Positions 5,236 through 7,249 of a stretch of DNA of 7,249 nt are shown one piece after another. The stretch's first letter is position 1; each line of letters starts with the position of its first letter. The notes beneath the pieces were generated by a model that worked only from the letters and a program-made list of their open reading frames with translations, was not told the DNA's origin and searched no databases. Both the position numbers and the translations under genes were made by a program. Source of the stretch: Pseudomonadales bacterium (GTDB lineage Bacteria > Pseudomonadota > Gammaproteobacteria > Pseudomonadales > Pseudohongiellaceae); the NCBI GenBank assembly GCA_022360535.1, contig JAKSCP010000010.1, positions 1 to 7,249 of the forward strand, read 5' to 3'.

Positions 5236-6879
5236 ATGAAGCGTGAAGTCAGCAGTAAACTAATCTTTTCCGCGTTGGTCGCTATGGGATTGGTTTCCTG
5301 CAACAACCTCCCATTCGATCCGCCAACTTCTGACGCAGAGTTCGATGTTGATAACCGGCATATCGCTGAAGAACCCGCTGCAGCTCCTGCAGAGGACATT
5401 CCTGACATCGTGCAGACTATTCCGCTGGTGACACCGCCACAGGAAGAAGTGCCACTGGAGCTGTATTCGGTGGTGGTGCAGGACGTTGATGTGCGCGAGT
5501 TGCTGTTCGCCATGGCCAGGGATGCGGACATCAACATCGATGTGCCCGGTGACGTAACCGGATTGGTAAGCATCAATGCTATCGACCAAACCCTGCCACA
5601 AATTCTGGAGCGCATTGGCAGACAAGTGGACATCACCTGGCGCTTTGAGCGCGCGGACTACCTGATTGTGCAGGCGGACATTCCGGTCTGGCGCAACTAT
5701 CGAATCGACTACGTGAATGTGCAACGTAGTACGCAATCCAATGTCAATGTGTCCTCTGCAGTCACTGGTGGAATCGGTGATGATGGCGGTGGTGATGAAG
5801 GTAATAACTCCACCACCACATTGGCGCAAACCACAGAGAATGCCTTTTGGGATACGCTGACAGCCAACCTCTCAACTTTACTTGGGGAAGGCGGCGCCGA
5901 AGAGGTTGCAGCCAGCGCTATTGTGATAAGTCCCGAAAGTGGTTTGGTATCGGTACGTGCCACTAATCGCGAGCATGAAGCGATTTACGAATTTCTGGAA
6001 GGTGTGAGAACCCGCGCACTTTACCAGGTTATGATTGAGGCGACGGTGGTTGAGGTAAATCTTAACGACCGCTATCAGGCGGGCGTAGACTGGTCCGCTC
6101 TGGCAAGAGATAACGGTCAGGTTAGTTTCAACCAGAATTTAACAGGTTTGAACCTGGATACTGCGCCAACCAATATCCTTACTATCGATAAGAGCGCCGG
6201 ACCGGATGCGATCACTGCCACGATTAGTGCGCTGAATGAGTTCGGTGATCTGCGAGTACTCTCCAGCCCCAAGTTGATGGCACTGAATAATCAGACTGCA
6301 CTGCTGCGAGTTGTGGATAACCGTATTTACTTCACGATTGAAGTGGAGCAGGGGTTTCCCGCCACCGCTACCAGCCCGGCGATTCCACCCACTTTTACCA
6401 GTGAGGTGCACACGGTGCCGGTGGGTTTCACTATGGCGGTGACACCTCAAATCAGTGAGGACGATCAGATAACCCTGAATGTGCGCCCCACCATCTCGCG
6501 TATCTTGCGTTTCGTAAACGACCCCAACCCGGCGTTGGCGGATGCGGCGGTGGTCAATTCAATTCCCGAGCTACAAATTCGTGAAATTGAGTCCGTGCTC
6601 AAAGTTGAGAGCGGGGAAATCGCTATACTGGGTGGGCTGATGCAGGATACGATCGATTCTGATGTGGCGGGTATCCCCGGCATTAATCGAATTCCTCTCA
6701 TCGGCGACGCGTTCAACTATCGTGACGACAACACCATCAAGACGGAACTGATCATCTTCATCCGTCCTATTGTGGTGAGGCAGCCAAGTATCAATGGGGA
6801 TTTGCAGCAGTTCAGAGAATTTTTGCCAACACCGACTACCGGTAATGCAAGATTACAACGCAGTATCTCTTCACAATAA
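5236..6879 (+). CDS. mshL: MSHA-type pilus biogenesis secretin MshL (outer-membrane lipoprotein)
   Basis: A 547-residue secretin. The hydrophobic stretch 9-20 ends in the lipobox L-V-S-C22; Asn at +2 is compatible with delivery to the outer membrane. After an acidic, proline-rich spacer (23-75) comes a secretin N0/STN-like domain (about 76-146). An MSHA-type region then starts at NYRIDYVNVQRS (154-165) and contains a Gly/Asp/Ser/Thr-rich loop (176-196). The secretin pore domain spans about 262-514. Its markers are VLSSPKLMALNNQTALLRV (341-359), VPVGFTMAVTPQI (395-407), IREIESVLKVESGEIAILGG (448-467) and GIPGINRIPLIGDAF (479-493). A 33-residue tail follows the pore domain. The protein should form the outer-membrane ring through which a pilus or pseudopilus passes. 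GGAG at 5223-5226 lies inside the end of the ATPase gene, so the two are probably translationally coupled. The short length and few N-domains fit MshL better than PilQ or GspD. Confidence 0.94.
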   Translation: MKREVSSKLIFSALVAMGLVSCNNLPFDPPTSDAEFDVDNRHIAEEPAAAPAEDIPDIVQTIPLVTPPQEEVPLELYSVVVQDVDVRELLFAMARDADINIDVPGDVTGLVSINAIDQTLPQILERIGRQVDITWRFERADYLIVQADIPVWRNYRIDYVNVQRSTQSNVNVSSAVTGGIGDDGGGDEGNNSTTTLAQTTENAFWDTLTANLSTLLGEGGAEEVAASAIVISPESGLVSVRATNREHEAIYEFLEGVRTRALYQVMIEATVVEVNLNDRYQAGVDWSALARDNGQVSFNQNLTGLNLDTAPTNILTIDKSAGPDAITATISALNEFGDLRVLSSPKLMALNNQTALLRVVDNRIYFTIEVEQGFPATATSPAIPPTFTSEVHTVPVGFTMAVTPQISEDDQITLNVRPTISRILRFVNDPNPALADAAVVNSIPELQIREIESVLKVESGEIAILGGLMQDTIDSDVAGIPGINRIPLIGDAFNYRDDNTIKTELIIFIRPIVVRQPSINGDLQQFREFLPTPTTGNARLQRSISSQ

Positions 6880-6905
6880 TGGGCACTGGCTAGAGAGATA
6901 AATCC

Positions 6906-7249
6906 ATGAGCCTATTAATGGACGCCCTGCGCAAAGCCGAGGAAGAGAAAAAGAAGGCTGAGCAGGAAACCGAGCAGGGCGCTGAATCGACTGCGGCTGC
7001 AACGCCGCCTGCAGAGACTATTCCTCCTGAGCAGGAAGAAGTGGTCGAGCCTGCTGTGGAAGCTCCATCTATTGAAACCGAAAGCGAACCAGCTGCATCC
7101 GATCCGCAAGAAACAGGTCAACAGGCTGGTGCCGATTACCAGCATGTCGAAACAGCTATTCCTGACGTTACCCTCGAGTTCGATGAAGCAGAGGATGAGG
7201 AGCAACAGCAGACACCAGAGACCACAACAGATGAGACCAGTGAAGCAGA
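6906..7249 (+). CDS. N-terminus of an acidic GspB/MshN-like partner protein (partial)
   Basis: An open frame of 114 codons runs from ATG at 6906 off the right edge. It starts 26 bp after the secretin stop, with GAGAGA (6893-6898) seven bases before the ATG. The first 17 residues, MSLLMDALRKAEEEKKK, form a short amphipathic motif like the cytoplasmic N-terminus of GspB/ExeB-type proteins (MSxILDALRKSE). Similar starts are found in TPR proteins encoded beside MshL. Residues 18-114 are low-complexity, rich in Glu, Pro, Ala, Thr and Gln, with 29 Asp or Glu and no Lys or Arg; they are almost certainly disordered. No membrane segment has appeared by the window edge. One is expected further on if this is a GspB- or MshN-like protein, perhaps followed by TPR repeats. 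Its likely role is to connect the ATPase to the secretin or pilus platform. This is inferred from position and motif only. Confidence 0.82.
   Translation, partial: MSLLMDALRKAEEEKKKAEQETEQGAESTAAATPPAETIPPEQEEVVEPAVEAPSIETESEPAASDPQETGQQAGADYQHVETAIPDVTLEFDEAEDEEQQQTPETTTDETSEA

Noticed and set aside
5166..5829. Two minus-strand open frames (156 and 189 residues) opposite the secretin 5' half
   Set aside because: They overlap each other and a strongly supported secretin, and show no domain signal.

Overview
The window looks like the chromosome of a free-living, probably aquatic or marine, gammaproteobacterium. The evidence is an MSHA-type pilus secretin next to an ExeA/MshM-like ATPase, a periplasmic PQQ-dependent dehydrogenase, moderate base composition and rather acidic exported proteins. 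The taxonomic placement is inferred from gene content only. I saw no RNA gene, insertion sequence, CRISPR array or phage gene.

The left part (1-2773) is read from the minus strand. A PQQ-dependent beta-propeller dehydrogenase runs off the left edge: 544 codons are present, from its signal peptide to position 1. Upstream of it, 207 bp away on the same strand, is a pyruvate-type class I aldolase of the DapA/NanA superfamily that lacks the Arg expected of a true dihydrodipicolinate synthase. Oxidation of a sugar or alcohol in the periplasm followed by cleavage of a keto-acid in the cytoplasm is possible, but the sequence does not prove that the two genes are linked. A 54-bp divergent gap separates the aldolase from a plus-strand glutathione S-transferase-family gene (2828-3517).

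The right part (3661-7249) is a tightly packed plus-strand run of three genes that continues beyond the window. (1) A membrane-anchored ExeA/MshM-type AAA ATPase carries a C-terminal domain that reads as a DamX-like SPOR (peptidoglycan-binding) domain. (2) An MshL-type lipoprotein secretin follows 6 bp later. (3) The start of a third protein follows 26 bp later. Its first 17 residues resemble the N-terminal motif of GspB/ExeB-like partners, and the next 97 residues contain no Lys or Arg. Together they look like a module for placing and assembling a secretin: the ATPase senses ATP in the cytoplasm and grips the cell wall in the periplasm, the secretin forms the outer-membrane pore, and the third protein probably links them. 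The pilin, motor and platform genes expected of a complete MSHA-like system would lie downstream.

The most interesting signal is the architecture of this module: SPOR sits where ExeA has a different peptidoglycan-binding domain, the order is ATPase-secretin-partner, and long acidic linkers without basic residues occur in the ATPase and the third protein.
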